Assembly (NCBI GenBank): GCA_019358835.1
Contig: JAHHIH010000026.1
Span: forward strand, 27,908-91,907
Source of the DNA: Tildeniella torsiva UHER 1998/13D
Lineage (GTDB): Bacteria; Cyanobacteriota; Cyanobacteriia; Phormidesmidales; Phormidesmidaceae
DNA length: 64,000 nucleotides
Direction of reading: 5' to 3'
How positions within the stretch are numbered: position 1 is the stretch's first letter; each line of letters opens with the position of its first letter. The position numbers and the translations under genes were made by a program. The notes under the pieces are model-generated. The model was not told the origin of the DNA. It did not search any database and saw only the letters and a list, made by a program, of their open reading frames with translations. Below are positions 36,812 to 45,974 of the stretch, one piece after another.

Positions 36812-37939
36812 ATGCACTATCGCCGCTTTGGCCGCACCAACTTATCCCTCTCGGTGCTATCCCTCGGCACCATGCGCGCCCTCAGTTCTGAGGAGGTCTT
36901 CCGAGACACGCTGACCGCCGGGCTTGCATTGGGCATCAACCATATCGAAACCGCCCAGGGCTACGGCACCAGCGAGCGCTGGTTGGGGGCCTTTCTCAAG
37001 ACGGCGGCGGTGCCAGACAACTTGGTCATCACCACCAAAGTTACGCCCCAGGCTGATGCGGCCACCATGGCCCAGCGCATTGAGGAATCCTTAGAGCGGC
37101 TGGGGCTGACCCACATTCACTGTCTCGCCATCCACGGACTCAATACCCCCGAGCATCTGGACTGGGTGAGCGATCCCCAGGGCTGCATGGCGGCGGTGCG
37201 GCAGTTTCAGACCGAGGGAAAGATTGGCCACGTGGGGTTTTCGACCCACGGCAGCCGGGAGGTGATCGAGGGGGCGATCGCCACTGACCAGTTCGATTTC
37301 GTCAATCTGCACTACTACTATTTCTTTCAGCGCCACGCCCCTATTCTCAACCTCGCTATCGAGCGAGACATGGGCATCTTCATTATCTCCCCCGGCGACA
37401 AGGGCGGCATGCTCTACACGCCGCCCGCCCAGCTTGAGGAACTCTGCGCCCCCTTTACCCCCTTGGAACTCACCTACCGCTGGCTGCTGGCCGACCCGCG
37501 CATTACTACCCTCAGCACTGGCCCCGCTGTGCCCGCAGAATTGGAGTCGTTAAAAACCCTGGGCGATCGCACCCAGCCCCTCACCACAGCCGAACTCGCC
37601 GCCCTAGAACGGCTTTCGGCACAGGAAGTTAGTGCTTTGGGGAGCGATCGCTGTGCCCAGTGCTACGATTGTCTGCCCTGCCCCGAGTCCATCAACATTC
37701 CCGAAGTGCTGCGGCTCAGGAATCTGGCGGTGGCCTACGACATGCAGCCCTTTGGCATCTACCGCTACCGCATGTTCGAGAACGCAAGCCACTGGTTTCC
37801 TGGTCGTAAGGCCAACCGCTGCACCGACTGCGGCGATTGTCTGCCCCGCTGCCCTGAAAAGCTCGATATTCCTACCCTGCTGCGCGACGCCCACGATCGA
37901 CTGCGAGGCCCTGCCCGCCGCCGCCTCTGGGACGACTAG
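36812..37939 (+). CDS. Aldo/keto reductase with C-terminal 4Fe-4S motifs
   Basis: 375 residues. The AKR barrel (1-280) has FGRTNLSLSVLSLGTM, the Tyr in IETAQGYGTSE and the Lys in TTKVTP. The C-terminus has two cysteine clusters, CAQCYDCLPCP and CTDCGDCLPRCP, matching a ferredoxin-like 2x4Fe-4S or single split cluster domain. Such cyanobacterial and archaeal fusions are predicted oxidoreductases that exchange electrons with ferredoxin. Substrate unknown. Confidence 0.92.
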   Translation: MHYRRFGRTNLSLSVLSLGTMRALSSEEVFRDTLTAGLALGINHIETAQGYGTSERWLGAFLKTAAVPDNLVITTKVTPQADAATMAQRIEESLERLGLTHIHCLAIHGLNTPEHLDWVSDPQGCMAAVRQFQTEGKIGHVGFSTHGSREVIEGAIATDQFDFVNLHYYYFFQRHAPILNLAIERDMGIFIISPGDKGGMLYTPPAQLEELCAPFTPLELTYRWLLADPRITTLSTGPAVPAELESLKTLGDRTQPLTTAELAALERLSAQEVSALGSDRCAQCYDCLPCPESINIPEVLRLRNLAVAYDMQPFGIYRYRMFENASHWFPGRKANRCTDCGDCLPRCPEKLDIPTLLRDAHDRLRGPARRRLWDD

Positions 37940-38243
37940 GGTCGATTAATGCAGAGGGGTTTATCGCAAACAGGGCTTCGGCATCATCGAGCGGGGCACC
38001 CATCGGCTCGCCCTGGGCAAAAAAAGGCCTGTATTTAAGATGCGTAAGGCCTTGGCAAACCAAGGGTAGTAGAGCGTCGGTTGCTATACTAACGGAGTGG
38101 CAATTTTTGGCATCATCACCCAGGGAATTACTGCTGGGAGGGAGCGGTCAGTTTAGACCCCCAATGTTCCTACCGCCGAGAAAATGCCTACCCTATAGCC
38201 AGGGCATTCACCCCCCAGCCATTCACCCAGAGCCAAAGATACC
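37940..38243. promoter_or_regulatory. Intergenic region with a -10 element for map
   Basis: A 304-bp gap. TATACT at 38085-38090 is a consensus -10 about 154 bases before the map start; no matching -35 is evident. A minus-strand open frame (37872-38063) partly reads like protein, but it overlaps the reductase gene and has no known homology. Confidence 0.45.
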
Positions 38244-39050
38244 GTGGAAGAACAAAAGCAACCCTCCGAAGTCATCACTCTCCTGTCTAGCCGCGAGCTA
38301 GAGAAAATGCGCAAAGCCTGCCAGCTTGCCGCCAAGCTGCTCGACTACCTGACTCCCTTCGTCAAGCCTGGGGTCACCACCCAAAAGCTCAACGACCTCG
38401 CCGAAGAGTGGACCCGGCAGCACGGCGCTAAAAGCGCCCCCCTGGGCTACGCCGGTACGGTAATGCCCTTTCCCCGCTCCATCTGCACCAGCATCAACGA
38501 AGTCATCTGCCACGGCATCCCTAACGGTGAAGACGTGCTGCGTGACGGCGACATTATCAACATCGATGTCACCCCTATTCTCGACGGCTACCATGGCGAC
38601 ACCTCTCGCACCTTCTTGGTGGGCGATGTCTCCCCCGCTAACCGCCGCCTGGTCGAAGTCACCGAAGAAGCCATGTGGCGAGGCATTCGCGCCGTTAAGC
38701 CCGGTGCTCGGGTGGGCGATATTGGGGCCGCGATTCAAGAATATGCCGAGGGCGAAGGCTACTCAGTGGTGCGCGACTTTGTGGGCCACGGTGTTCACCG
38801 CATTTTCCACGCTGCGCCGCAAATTCCCCACTACGGCGAAAAGGGCAAGGGCAAGAAACTGCGCCCCGGCATGGTCTTCACCATCGAGCCAATGATCAAC
38901 ATCGGTAGCTACGAGGCGGAAGTGCTCGTTGACGGGTGGACAGCCATTACCGTCGATCGCTCCCTTTCGGCCCAGTTTGAGCACACCGTTGTGGTGACCA
39001 AAGACGGCGTCGATGTGCTCACGCTTTCTCCGGCTAAGGTGCTGGCCTAG
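38244..39050 (+). CDS. map: Methionine aminopeptidase type I
   Basis: 268 residues from a GTG start. The metal ligands are seen in order: IDVTPILDGYHGDTSRTF (two Asp), GHGVHRIFHAAP (His), FTIEPMI (Glu) and QFEHTVVV (Glu). It removes N-terminal Met from new proteins. Full length; a 16-residue leader precedes the core. The Uma2 gene follows after 32 bases. Confidence 0.97.
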   Translation: MEEQKQPSEVITLLSSRELEKMRKACQLAAKLLDYLTPFVKPGVTTQKLNDLAEEWTRQHGAKSAPLGYAGTVMPFPRSICTSINEVICHGIPNGEDVLRDGDIINIDVTPILDGYHGDTSRTFLVGDVSPANRRLVEVTEEAMWRGIRAVKPGARVGDIGAAIQEYAEGEGYSVVRDFVGHGVHRIFHAAPQIPHYGEKGKGKKLRPGMVFTIEPMINIGSYEAEVLVDGWTAITVDRSLSAQFEHTVVVTKDGVDVLTLSPAKVLA

Positions 39051-39082
39051 CAGAATAAACTCGGCAGTTTTAGGGCAACGTC

Positions 39083-39652
39083 ATGGTTGTATCAAATCAT
39101 TCCTTTGCCATGACTGTAGAGGCTTATCTGACCTGGGAGCCTGCTCAAGAGCTGCGCTACGAGTATATCAACGGCGAAGTTGTAGCGATGACGGGGGGAA
39201 CCCTGCCCCACAACGACATCGCTCTTAACCTCTATACCCTGCTCAGACCGCACCTGAAACAGCGGGGCTGTCGAGGCAATGTGGCCGATGCCAAGGTCAA
39301 AATCACAGACAACATCTACCGCTACCCTGACCTAGTGGTGAGCTGCGATCGCCGCGATATTCAAGCGGTGGATGCTATTCAATATCCCAGCTTAGTGGTC
39401 GAGGTATTGTCTCCTGGCACAGAGGCACTAGATCGAGGCAAAAAGTTTGAAGAATATCGCACTCTGCCCAGTTTGCAAGAGTACGGGCTGATTGACTCTG
39501 CGGCTATGACGGTGGAGATTTATCGTCGAGGTGAAGGGCGGCTGTGGCTGTATTACCCCTATCAAGCTGGAGACAGTATTTCTTTTGATAGCATTGGGGT
39601 CGTTTGCCCAATTGAGCAAATTTACGAGGGTGTGGTGCTACCCCTTGTTTGA
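39083..39652 (+). CDS. Uma2 family (DUF820) putative nuclease-fold protein
   Basis: 189 residues: MTVEAYLTWEPAQELRYEYINGEV, YRYPDLVVSCD (PD), SLVVEVLSPGTE (E-x-L in place of E-x-K). This is the usual cyanobacterial Uma2 core. It is distinct in sequence from the copies at 13.1 and 60.5 kb, so it is not a local duplication. Role unknown. Confidence 0.88.
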   Translation: MVVSNHSFAMTVEAYLTWEPAQELRYEYINGEVVAMTGGTLPHNDIALNLYTLLRPHLKQRGCRGNVADAKVKITDNIYRYPDLVVSCDRRDIQAVDAIQYPSLVVEVLSPGTEALDRGKKFEEYRTLPSLQEYGLIDSAAMTVEIYRRGEGRLWLYYPYQAGDSISFDSIGVVCPIEQIYEGVVLPLV

Positions 39653-39739
39653 AGATCAGCAGCCTTTTTGGTTTATGCTGGCGCTCTAGCTGTCAAATCA
39701 AAGCTTACTGAAGTCTCGCTCAACACCCGCCAATGGACT

Positions 39740-40351
39740 TTAGGATTTTCCGTCAACCGTCAACTGAACAATTGAATCAAGGGCAGTCTGAATGCGCTGC
39801 CAACCGGCGGGCGAGCTAAAGTCGATGCCCATAAACGTGCTGCTAGACTTGGTTCGCAGCATCAAATAAACTACTCCCGCCACTAAAACTGCGCTGATAG
39901 CCGGAATATCTTTGTCTGGGGGAAACGAGCCTTTGGCCTCCAGAAACTTTAGGCTATCTAGGGCAAATTTGTCGCGCACATCGGCGAGTTCACGGGTCAA
40001 CTCATTGCCTTCCAGCAGTTCCCACCGCAGAATTTCTTGGGTCGTGGGGCGCTCTTGCAAATTGTCTGAGAACCGTGACAGCAGATAGGCCATCCAATCA
40101 GCCAGGGTTTCAGCATCTACCGTCGATTCATCGCCAACCAATTCGTCCACCGTGGGCCAGTAGTCACTCTCCTGGGCAAAACACTGGAGCAAGCGCGGTA
40201 GCCCCTCAAAATAGCGGTAGATCAATACTTTATCGACCCCGGCCTCGCGGGCGATCGCATTCACTCCCAGGCTTTTAAAGCCAGATTCGGCCAAGAGCCT
40301 GCCCACGGCGGCCAAAATGCGGGCTTTGGTTTCTTCTTTGTCGCGCGCCAT
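39740..40351 (-). CDS. TetR/AcrR family transcriptional regulator
   Basis: 203 residues from the ATG at 40351, preceded by GAGG; the frame is open 21 codons further but lacks homology. The N-terminal helix-turn-helix is KARILAAVGRLLAESGFKSLGVNAIAREAGVDKVLIYRYF. The C-terminal ligand domain is variable. Two matching palindromes lie between it and the divergent thioesterase gene (40383-40425), so it probably represses both. The ligand may be an acyl-CoA or fatty acid, by context only. Confidence 0.92.
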   Translation of the reverse strand: MARDKEETKARILAAVGRLLAESGFKSLGVNAIAREAGVDKVLIYRYFEGLPRLLQCFAQESDYWPTVDELVGDESTVDAETLADWMAYLLSRFSDNLQERPTTQEILRWELLEGNELTRELADVRDKFALDSLKFLEAKGSFPPDKDIPAISAVLVAGVVYLMLRTKSSSTFMGIDFSSPAGWQRIQTALDSIVQLTVDGKS

Positions 40352-40382
40352 AACGTCCTCTCTCAGTGGCTCTCGCTGACTT

Positions 40383-40425
40383 GTCACCACTCGGTGACCA
40401 TGATACCGTGTCACTGGGCGGTGAC
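40383..40425. promoter_or_regulatory. Tandem operator of the TetR regulator
   Basis: Two 16-bp palindromes of one design: GTCACC-ACTC-GGTGAC (40383-40398) and GTCAC-TGGGCG-GTGAC (40410-40425), 27 bp apart start to start. They lie between the divergent regulator and thioesterase genes, the usual place for a TetR operator. The first has 6-bp perfect arms. Confidence 0.72.
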
Positions 40426-40459
40426 TTGGATTGATTTACTCTTGGGCTGAGAGCAGACT

Positions 40460-40882
40460 ATGCACAAACTTCTGTTTGATCTTGAGGTTTATACCTATCA
40501 AATTGACTTCGCTGGCCATGTGAACAACTCTGTCTATGTTCACTGGATGGAAATTGGTCGTCTCAAGCTGCTAGAAGCCATCGGCATGCCGATCCATGAA
40601 GTGCTTAAGCAAGGGATTGCGCCGATTTTAGTTGAAACCAACATTATCTATAAATTGCCGCTGTACTTGGGCGATCGCGTCCAGGCCCAGATGTGGCTGT
40701 CTGAGCTGCGCAATGCCTCAGCGGTCATGCAGTTTCGGTTTTATAACGGCGAGCAAGTGCTGGCCGCTGAGGGTGTGCAAAAGGGCTTATTTGTGGATGC
40801 CAAAACCATGCGTCCCCAGCGCTTGCCATCCGAAGCGAGGGCCTCATTTGCCCACTACCTAAACTTAGCCACTGAAGCCTAA
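40460..40882 (+). CDS. Hotdog-fold acyl-CoA thioesterase (4HBT type)
   Basis: 140 residues. YQIDFAGHVNNSVYVHWMEIGR is the 4-hydroxybenzoyl-CoA thioesterase signature with the catalytic Asp and the HVNN segment; the long helix and the following strands fit the family. It hydrolyses an acyl-CoA, acceptor unknown. It is divergent from a TetR regulator across two palindromic operator sites, which suggests induction by a ligand. Confidence 0.9.
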   Translation: MHKLLFDLEVYTYQIDFAGHVNNSVYVHWMEIGRLKLLEAIGMPIHEVLKQGIAPILVETNIIYKLPLYLGDRVQAQMWLSELRNASAVMQFRFYNGEQVLAAEGVQKGLFVDAKTMRPQRLPSEARASFAHYLNLATEA

Positions 40883-40888
40883 TTTTGC

Positions 40889-42184
40889 TTACGTGGTGCG
40901 ACCTGATACATCCACGACGGGCGTGTTTTCGAGCAGCTTTTGCACCGCCGCCAGCGATCGCTCTGACTCAATTTGGTTCATGAAGGTTGAATAGGTGAGC
41001 AGGGCCAGCAGGTAGCGCGGGTCGCTCACCCAAGGCGGCACAAACCTGGGTAACTTACACAGCCCCGTCGCCGTCAGCTCGGCCAGAGCCGGTAGGTCAT
41101 AGATGTCGAGCTTGCCGCAGAAGAGGAGCAGCAGACAGTCGGCCCGCCCGGCGCTAAACATGGCGCGAATGGCGGTGCCCACCTGCAACAGCCCGTACAG
41201 GTACACCACATCCTTAGTGAACGGTGCCCCGCCAGTGATCACCCCGCCGCGAAATACCCGGCGGGCGTTCTCGAAGGATTGGTCGGGATTGTCGGTGCGC
41301 TCTAGAAAATACTGGTAAACCTGCAAAAAGTCGGCCCCTTCCACCGCCATTTGAATAGCAAACACGCGATGGGCTAAGCGCTGAAAGCGATTGAGTTCGA
41401 TGGTGCCGCTGATGATTTCGGCAAACACCGCCAGCCCCTCCTGGGTGCGGGTAGTGCCGGGGTGGCCCGAACCCAGAATCGGCAATGCGGTTTGGGCCTG
41501 GCCATTGAGGGAGGTGGCCACATGAATGTGGCCTTCGTGGTGGAGCAGCTGGGCGGCGTCGCGATCGGTAAAGCGGGCGTCTTTGCGCAGGCGAATGCGG
41601 CTGGCGGATGCGAGGGCGTTGGCAGACAGTTCCTCTACCACCTGAATTTCGGGGGCTGAGTCGCCAAAGTGTTTTTTGACGGCGACTTCAATTTCTCGGG
41701 CGACGAAGTCAGCATCGTGGAATTCTGGCGGCGAAATGTCGAGGTTGATGTGGTCGAGCTGCTGGATGACGGTCTGAATTTGCTGGGCCAGGTCGAGGGT
41801 GGTTTCGGTGTCGAACCGCATGGGGGTGGTGGGTTCGCCGTAGGCCCGGCGCGAGTGCTCAAAAAACACTGAGGTGCCAATTCCAGCCAGCATTCTGGCT
41901 CCGGTTTCTAGGGCGTAGGCCTGGCGCTCTAGCCAGGCATCAATGACGGAACCACCAAAGATATTGCGCCGAGCCTCATACACCAAGTCGAGCACGGGCT
42001 GTGGGTCAAAGGCGGGGTACTCAACCTGGGGCAATGCTTGAGCGCCCTTAGCAAAGAAGTCGGCTTTGACCTGGTCGGGCCAGGCGATCGCCTTCAAAAT
42101 CTTAATCGGCCGCGCCGCCTGGTGCAGCACCCTGGCTACGGTGGTAATGCGATCGCGATCGCTGGCATCAAGGGCAGCAGCCAT
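40889..42184 (-). CDS. QEGLA-motif (MATCAP/DUF1704-like) metallopeptidase
   Basis: 431 residues. The zinc motif HHEGHIH (near residue 213) has the HExxH form, followed by RTQEGLAVFAE (near 246), the QEGLA motif that names the family. Human members (MATCAP) remove C-terminal tyrosine from tubulin; bacterial members are named flavohemoglobin expression-modulating proteins from a genetic link. Cyanobacterial function is unknown. It is full length. It converges with the thioesterase gene, the stops being separated by six bases. Confidence 0.85.
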   Translation of the reverse strand: MAAALDASDRDRITTVARVLHQAARPIKILKAIAWPDQVKADFFAKGAQALPQVEYPAFDPQPVLDLVYEARRNIFGGSVIDAWLERQAYALETGARMLAGIGTSVFFEHSRRAYGEPTTPMRFDTETTLDLAQQIQTVIQQLDHINLDISPPEFHDADFVAREIEVAVKKHFGDSAPEIQVVEELSANALASASRIRLRKDARFTDRDAAQLLHHEGHIHVATSLNGQAQTALPILGSGHPGTTRTQEGLAVFAEIISGTIELNRFQRLAHRVFAIQMAVEGADFLQVYQYFLERTDNPDQSFENARRVFRGGVITGGAPFTKDVVYLYGLLQVGTAIRAMFSAGRADCLLLLFCGKLDIYDLPALAELTATGLCKLPRFVPPWVSDPRYLLALLTYSTFMNQIESERSLAAVQKLLENTPVVDVSGRTT

Positions 42185-42292
42185 AGGGATTCCAAAGCAG
42201 AACTGCCCCTAGAGTACTGCCAGAGAAATTTCCGTGGCTAAAAGCGTTCTAATGTTCTCAACATTCTGCGCGTTGGGCAGCGGTGAATCCTT

Positions 42293-42387
42293 GTAGGGGC
42301 AAACCACCGTTTGCCCCCAGCCATGCCGTTAGTAAGCAACCCCTAGGGGAAGCCAACATCACCTGGGGCGAAAGCGGTTCGCCCCTA
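42293..42387. repeat. Three-part GTAGGGGC-type palindromic element
   Basis: GGGGCAAAC-CACC-GTTTGCCCC (42296-42317), CCCCTAGGGG (about 42340-42349) and GGGGCGAA-AGCGG-TTCGCCCC (42365-42385). The last arm runs into the stop codon of the solute-binding gene. It is related to the palindrome after guaA. Confidence 0.6.
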
Positions 42388-43680
42388 TTCAGATTCTGGG
42401 GGCCAGGCGGCGTCGATGTCGCTGAGCACGGTGTCTAAATCTTGGCCATCGACGTAGTCAACAATGCCCGACCAAAAGGCACCCGTGCCGATCGCCCCTG
42501 GCATTAGATCCGCGCCGTCGAAGCGCAGCACATCGGCATTGCGCAAAATCTCGGCCTGCTTGCGGGTAAGGTCGTCGGGGTAGGCGTCGAGGCTCACCTG
42601 CTGGTGCGGCGAGATGTAGCTGCCCAGTCCAGCCCAGATCGCGTGGGGTTCGGGGGTGGCCAGGTAGGCCATCAGGGCGCGCACCGCTGGCGTATCGTTA
42701 AATACGCCAAAGACAATGCCGCCCAAAATCACTGCATTACCCTGGGCCGGGTCCATCGGCGGCAGCGGAAACACGCTGAGATTGACGCCGGGTTGGATAG
42801 TCTCGGGCAAAAATTCGACAATAAAGCTGGCCTGGTGGTGCAGGTAGCAGCCCGGCGGGTTGGCAAACAGCGGCAGCGGGGCTTCCCCAAAGGGGGTGCT
42901 GAGAATGCCGGTGGTGCCGCCCAGCACCGCATCGGGGTTGAGGGCGATCGCCCCAAAGCCCTCAAACGCCGCCTTCACCTGGGGGTCGGCAAAGGGAATC
43001 TCGTGGCTCACCCACTGGTCGTACACCTCTGGCCCTGCCTGGCGCAGCAGAATGTCTTCGACCCAGTCGGTGCCGACCCAGCCGGTAGCCTGGCCGCTTT
43101 CCATGCCCATGCACCAGGGTTTGCTGCCGTCAGCAATCATGCGATCGCTGAGCGCTTCCAGCTCATCCCAGGTGGTGGGCACCGTGTAGCCCTTGGCCTC
43201 AAAGGCCTGCGGGTTGTACCACACCAGGCTTTTCACATCGGCCCGCATCCACAGACCGTAGACATCGTCCTCTAGGCTGACCAGGTTCAGCAGGTACTCG
43301 TCGTAGGCGTCGGCCAGGGTGGTGCGATCGATAAAGTCGGTGAGGGGCACCATCTGCCCAGCCTCGGCAAAATCCATCATCAGCCCCGGCTGGAGGAACA
43401 GGGCCATATCCGGCGGGTTGCCCGAATCGACTCGCACCGGCACCAGGGTGGTAAAGGCATCGCTGCCTTCGTAGACAATTTCAACCCCGGTGGCTGCGGT
43501 GAATGGGGCCATGGCGGCCCGCATCTTGTCTTCGCCCACGCCGGTCAGGGTGCCCAGAATGGTAATCGTATCGCCATTCTGCACTTCGGTAGTTTGAGGG
43601 GCGTTTGACTGCGATCGACAGCCCAACACCACAAGACCAATGGAAATAGAAAGCCCGACAAACTGAGGAAGTTTTTTCAT
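42385..43680 (-). CDS. ABC transporter solute-binding lipoprotein (family 1, sugar type)
   Basis: 431 residues with a lipoprotein signal peptide and lipobox ending at C21 (GLVVLGC). The mature part has the family 1 fold: ITILGTLTGVGEDKM, PPDMALFLQPGLM, a TTWDELEALSDRM segment and WCMGMESGQATGW. Cyanobacterial relatives bind alpha-glucosides or the osmolyte glucosylglycerol. No permease or ATPase gene is beside it, so it is an orphan here. It is divergent from tab2. Confidence 0.9.
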   Translation of the reverse strand: MKKLPQFVGLSISIGLVVLGCRSQSNAPQTTEVQNGDTITILGTLTGVGEDKMRAAMAPFTAATGVEIVYEGSDAFTTLVPVRVDSGNPPDMALFLQPGLMMDFAEAGQMVPLTDFIDRTTLADAYDEYLLNLVSLEDDVYGLWMRADVKSLVWYNPQAFEAKGYTVPTTWDELEALSDRMIADGSKPWCMGMESGQATGWVGTDWVEDILLRQAGPEVYDQWVSHEIPFADPQVKAAFEGFGAIALNPDAVLGGTTGILSTPFGEAPLPLFANPPGCYLHHQASFIVEFLPETIQPGVNLSVFPLPPMDPAQGNAVILGGIVFGVFNDTPAVRALMAYLATPEPHAIWAGLGSYISPHQQVSLDAYPDDLTRKQAEILRNADVLRFDGADLMPGAIGTGAFWSGIVDYVDGQDLDTVLSDIDAAWPPESE

Positions 43681-43699
43681 TTGGCTGGCATTATTTCAG

Positions 43700-43729
43700 T
43701 TAACATGATACGTCACTCATCGGTATACT
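43700..43729 (+). promoter_or_regulatory. Probable promoter of the Tab2 gene
   Basis: TTAACA (43700-43705), 18 bases, then TATACT (43724-43729), 35 bases before the Tab2 ATG. The -10 matches consensus except for one base; the -35 is partial. Confidence 0.55.
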
Positions 43730-43764
43730 CCCAGCGCTGAGCCCGTCGCGGCCAGCTCCAGACT

Positions 43765-44613
43765 ATGACTATCTGGCAGGCCGATCTACACCGCCCGCCC
43801 CTGGCCAGCCCCAACGGCGACCCCCTCTGGGAAATTTTGCTGTGCAGCGATGACTTTGCCTTTAGCTACGGGGCCACCGCTCCCCAGGCGGCGGTGAATA
43901 AGGCTTGGGTGAGCGAGCAGGTGGGCATCGCGTTAGAAAAAGCTGCTAACCGTCCCGAGAGAATCCAGGTGTTTCGCCCTCAGGCTCTCTCGCTTCTGAC
44001 GGTTAGCTGTGAATCGCTGGGGCTCGCTGTTGAACCAACGCGGCACACCGCCACCCTGCACCAGTGGCTTCAGCAGCGGGCCAAGTGGTATCCCACGCAG
44101 CCCAACGCCATCCCGGTGCCCTACAACCCGCTGCACGTCGAGTCGCCGCCCCCCGTACCGCTGCCCGAAAATCTGTGGGGAAACAGCTGGGGATTCACTG
44201 CCCTGGCAGCCTACGACTTTGAGCAAACCCTGCCCTACGAACCCATTCCCCTGCGCCACCTGTCGCCCTACCTGATGCCCTCTCGCCTGGGCTTGGCCAG
44301 CACCACGCCAGTTCCCGGCATTGTGGTGGATGCGGGGCGGCAGGCGATGGCGCTGGCCCAGTGGATTCAAGCGAATGCCCCCGCCTGGCTGAGCTACGTG
44401 CGGGGGGAACCGGATGGATTGATTTTGGATGCGGGATTGTGCGATCGCTGGGTCTTCACCACCTTTAGCGACCCCGATGTCGCCACCGCTGGCCAGCGCT
44501 TCGAGCAGCGCAAACGCGAGAGCCAGGGTCTCCACTTTCTGCTGGTGCGCCCCGATGACTCAGGGATGACCACCACCGGCCTCTGGCTATTACAGCAACC
44601 CCAGGTATCATAA
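43765..44613 (+). CDS. Tab2/Atab2 family RNA-binding protein
   Basis: 282 residues. The opening WQADLHRPP...WEILLCSDDFAF and closing GLHFLLVRPDDSGMTTTGLWLLQ are the signature of Tab2 in algae and plants, where it binds psaB mRNA and is needed for photosystem I translation. Cyanobacterial homologs are conserved, with a less certain role in photosynthetic protein synthesis. It precedes mtnP by 29 bases. Confidence 0.93.
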   Translation: MTIWQADLHRPPLASPNGDPLWEILLCSDDFAFSYGATAPQAAVNKAWVSEQVGIALEKAANRPERIQVFRPQALSLLTVSCESLGLAVEPTRHTATLHQWLQQRAKWYPTQPNAIPVPYNPLHVESPPPVPLPENLWGNSWGFTALAAYDFEQTLPYEPIPLRHLSPYLMPSRLGLASTTPVPGIVVDAGRQAMALAQWIQANAPAWLSYVRGEPDGLILDAGLCDRWVFTTFSDPDVATAGQRFEQRKRESQGLHFLLVRPDDSGMTTTGLWLLQQPQVS

Positions 44614-44642
44614 GGCAGTCCAGCTCTAGACAGTAACCACCT

Positions 44643-45524
44643 ATGGCGGCACCACACGCACAGATTGGCATTATCGGCGGCAGCGGCCTCTACCAAATGG
44701 AAGCCCTCACCGACATCGAAGAAATTCGCGTTGACACCCCCTTTGGCAGCCCCTCCGACGCCATTATTCTGGGCACGCTGGATGGCACCCGTGTGGCGTT
44801 TTTGGCTCGCCACGGGCGCGGCCACACCCTCATGCCCACCGAGCTACCCTTTCGCGCCAACATCTACGCCATGAAATCCCTCGGGGTGGAATACCTGATC
44901 TCCGCCTCCGCCGTGGGTTCGCTCAAAGAGGCCGCCAAGCCGCTGGATATGGTGGTGCCCGACCAGTTTATCGATCGCACCCGCAACCGAGTCAACACCT
45001 TTTTTGGCGAAGGGCTGGTGGGCCACATTACCTTTGGCGACCCGGTTTGCACGGCCTTGGCGAAGGTGCTGGCCGATGCGGTCGAAAGTCTGGAACTGCC
45101 CGATGTTGACCTGCACCGGGGCGGCACCTACGTCTGCATGGAAGGGCCAGCCTTTTCCACCAAGGCCGAGTCGGAGCTGTACCGCAGCTGGGGCGCGACC
45201 ATCATCGGCATGACCAACCTGCCCGAGGCTAAGCTGGCCCGCGAGGCCGAGATTGCCTACGCCACTCTGGCCCTGGTCACCGACTACGACTGCTGGCACC
45301 CCGATCACGACAGCGTCACCGTGGAGATGGTGATTGGCAATCTGCAAAAGAACGCCGTCAACGCCCAGCGGGTGATTCGTGAGGTGGTAAACCGCATTAC
45401 CGCCAACCCGCCCGAGTCGGAGGCCCATTCGGCGCTGAAGTACGCCATCATTACGCCGCTGGACAAGGCTCCGGCAGCGACCCTAGATAAGCTCAGCCTG
45501 CTGTTGAAGAAGTATCTTCCCTGA
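44643..45524 (+). CDS. mtnP: S-methyl-5'-thioadenosine phosphorylase
   Basis: 293 residues of the PNP/MTAP fold: [12 protein letters not shown], phosphate-binding [39 protein letters not shown] and [18 protein letters not shown]. It cleaves methylthioadenosine to adenine and 5-methylthioribose 1-phosphate for methionine salvage. The hairpin three bases after the stop probably forms the mRNA end. Confidence 0.96.
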   Translation: MAAPHAQIGIIGGSGLYQMEALTDIEEIRVDTPFGSPSDAIILGTLDGTRVAFLARHGRGHTLMPTELPFRANIYAMKSLGVEYLISASAVGSLKEAAKPLDMVVPDQFIDRTRNRVNTFFGEGLVGHITFGDPVCTALAKVLADAVESLELPDVDLHRGGTYVCMEGPAFSTKAESELYRSWGATIIGMTNLPEAKLAREAEIAYATLALVTDYDCWHPDHDSVTVEMVIGNLQKNAVNAQRVIREVVNRITANPPESEAHSALKYAIITPLDKAPAATLDKLSLLLKKYLP

Positions 45525-45527
45525 CCG

Positions 45528-45561
45528 AGAACCCCGGTTTTTTCAAAAAAACCGGGGTTCT
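45528..45561. repeat. REP-like hairpin after mtnP
   Basis: AGAACCCCGGTTTTTT, then a short loop, then AAAAAACCGGGGTTCT: 16-bp arms. It is of the same family as those around the RAYT gene. With the T-run it could also end transcription of mtnP. Confidence 0.75.
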
Positions 45562-45654
45562 TGAGCCTACAGCAAGCAGCCTAAACAGTATCTACACTTG
45601 GCGCTGCGACGGCGGGGGCGCTTGGGCTCTGACTTTTTCTTGTAGCCGATCCGC

Positions 45655-45810
45655 CTAGGCAGCGTTGCTGTCGGGGCTAAACTGAGCCTGTACGGCTTCT
45701 TTCATGCCCAAAATGGAGTTATGAAAGTCCCATTTGGCCTGGCGGGCGGCATCGGCGGCGGCTTTGACCATGGCTTGCAGCTCGGTCTCTTTTTGCTGCA
45801 TGGCCAGCAT
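45655..45810 (-). pseudogene. Remnant of a small helical cyanobacterial protein with frameshift
   Basis: A 51-residue open frame reads KETELQAMVKAAADAARQAK and ends in QAQFSPDSNAA. Just past its stop another frame reads IGYKKKSEPKRPRRRSAK, the basic tail I would expect for this kind of conserved small cyanobacterial protein. One base shift joins the two. The 5' part is unclear. The family has no known function. Most likely a decayed gene. Confidence 0.45.
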
Positions 45811-45974
45811 GGCGTTGTCTGTCGATGGCCGAGATTGCCCGGTGCAGGAAGCATACTGCGGCCTCGATTTGAAAGATTGTGGCCCAACACCAGCGGTTTT
45901 GATGCAGCCTGGATGAATGCTACAACGGGTCGAAGCAAGGTGTGGCGCAACAATAGTGATGCAGGGCGAGAATG

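Noticed and set aside
37872..38063. 63-codon minus-strand frame after the aldo/keto reductase
   Set aside because: Part of it reads like protein, but it overlaps the reductase coding end, lacks a ribosome site and matches no family I know.
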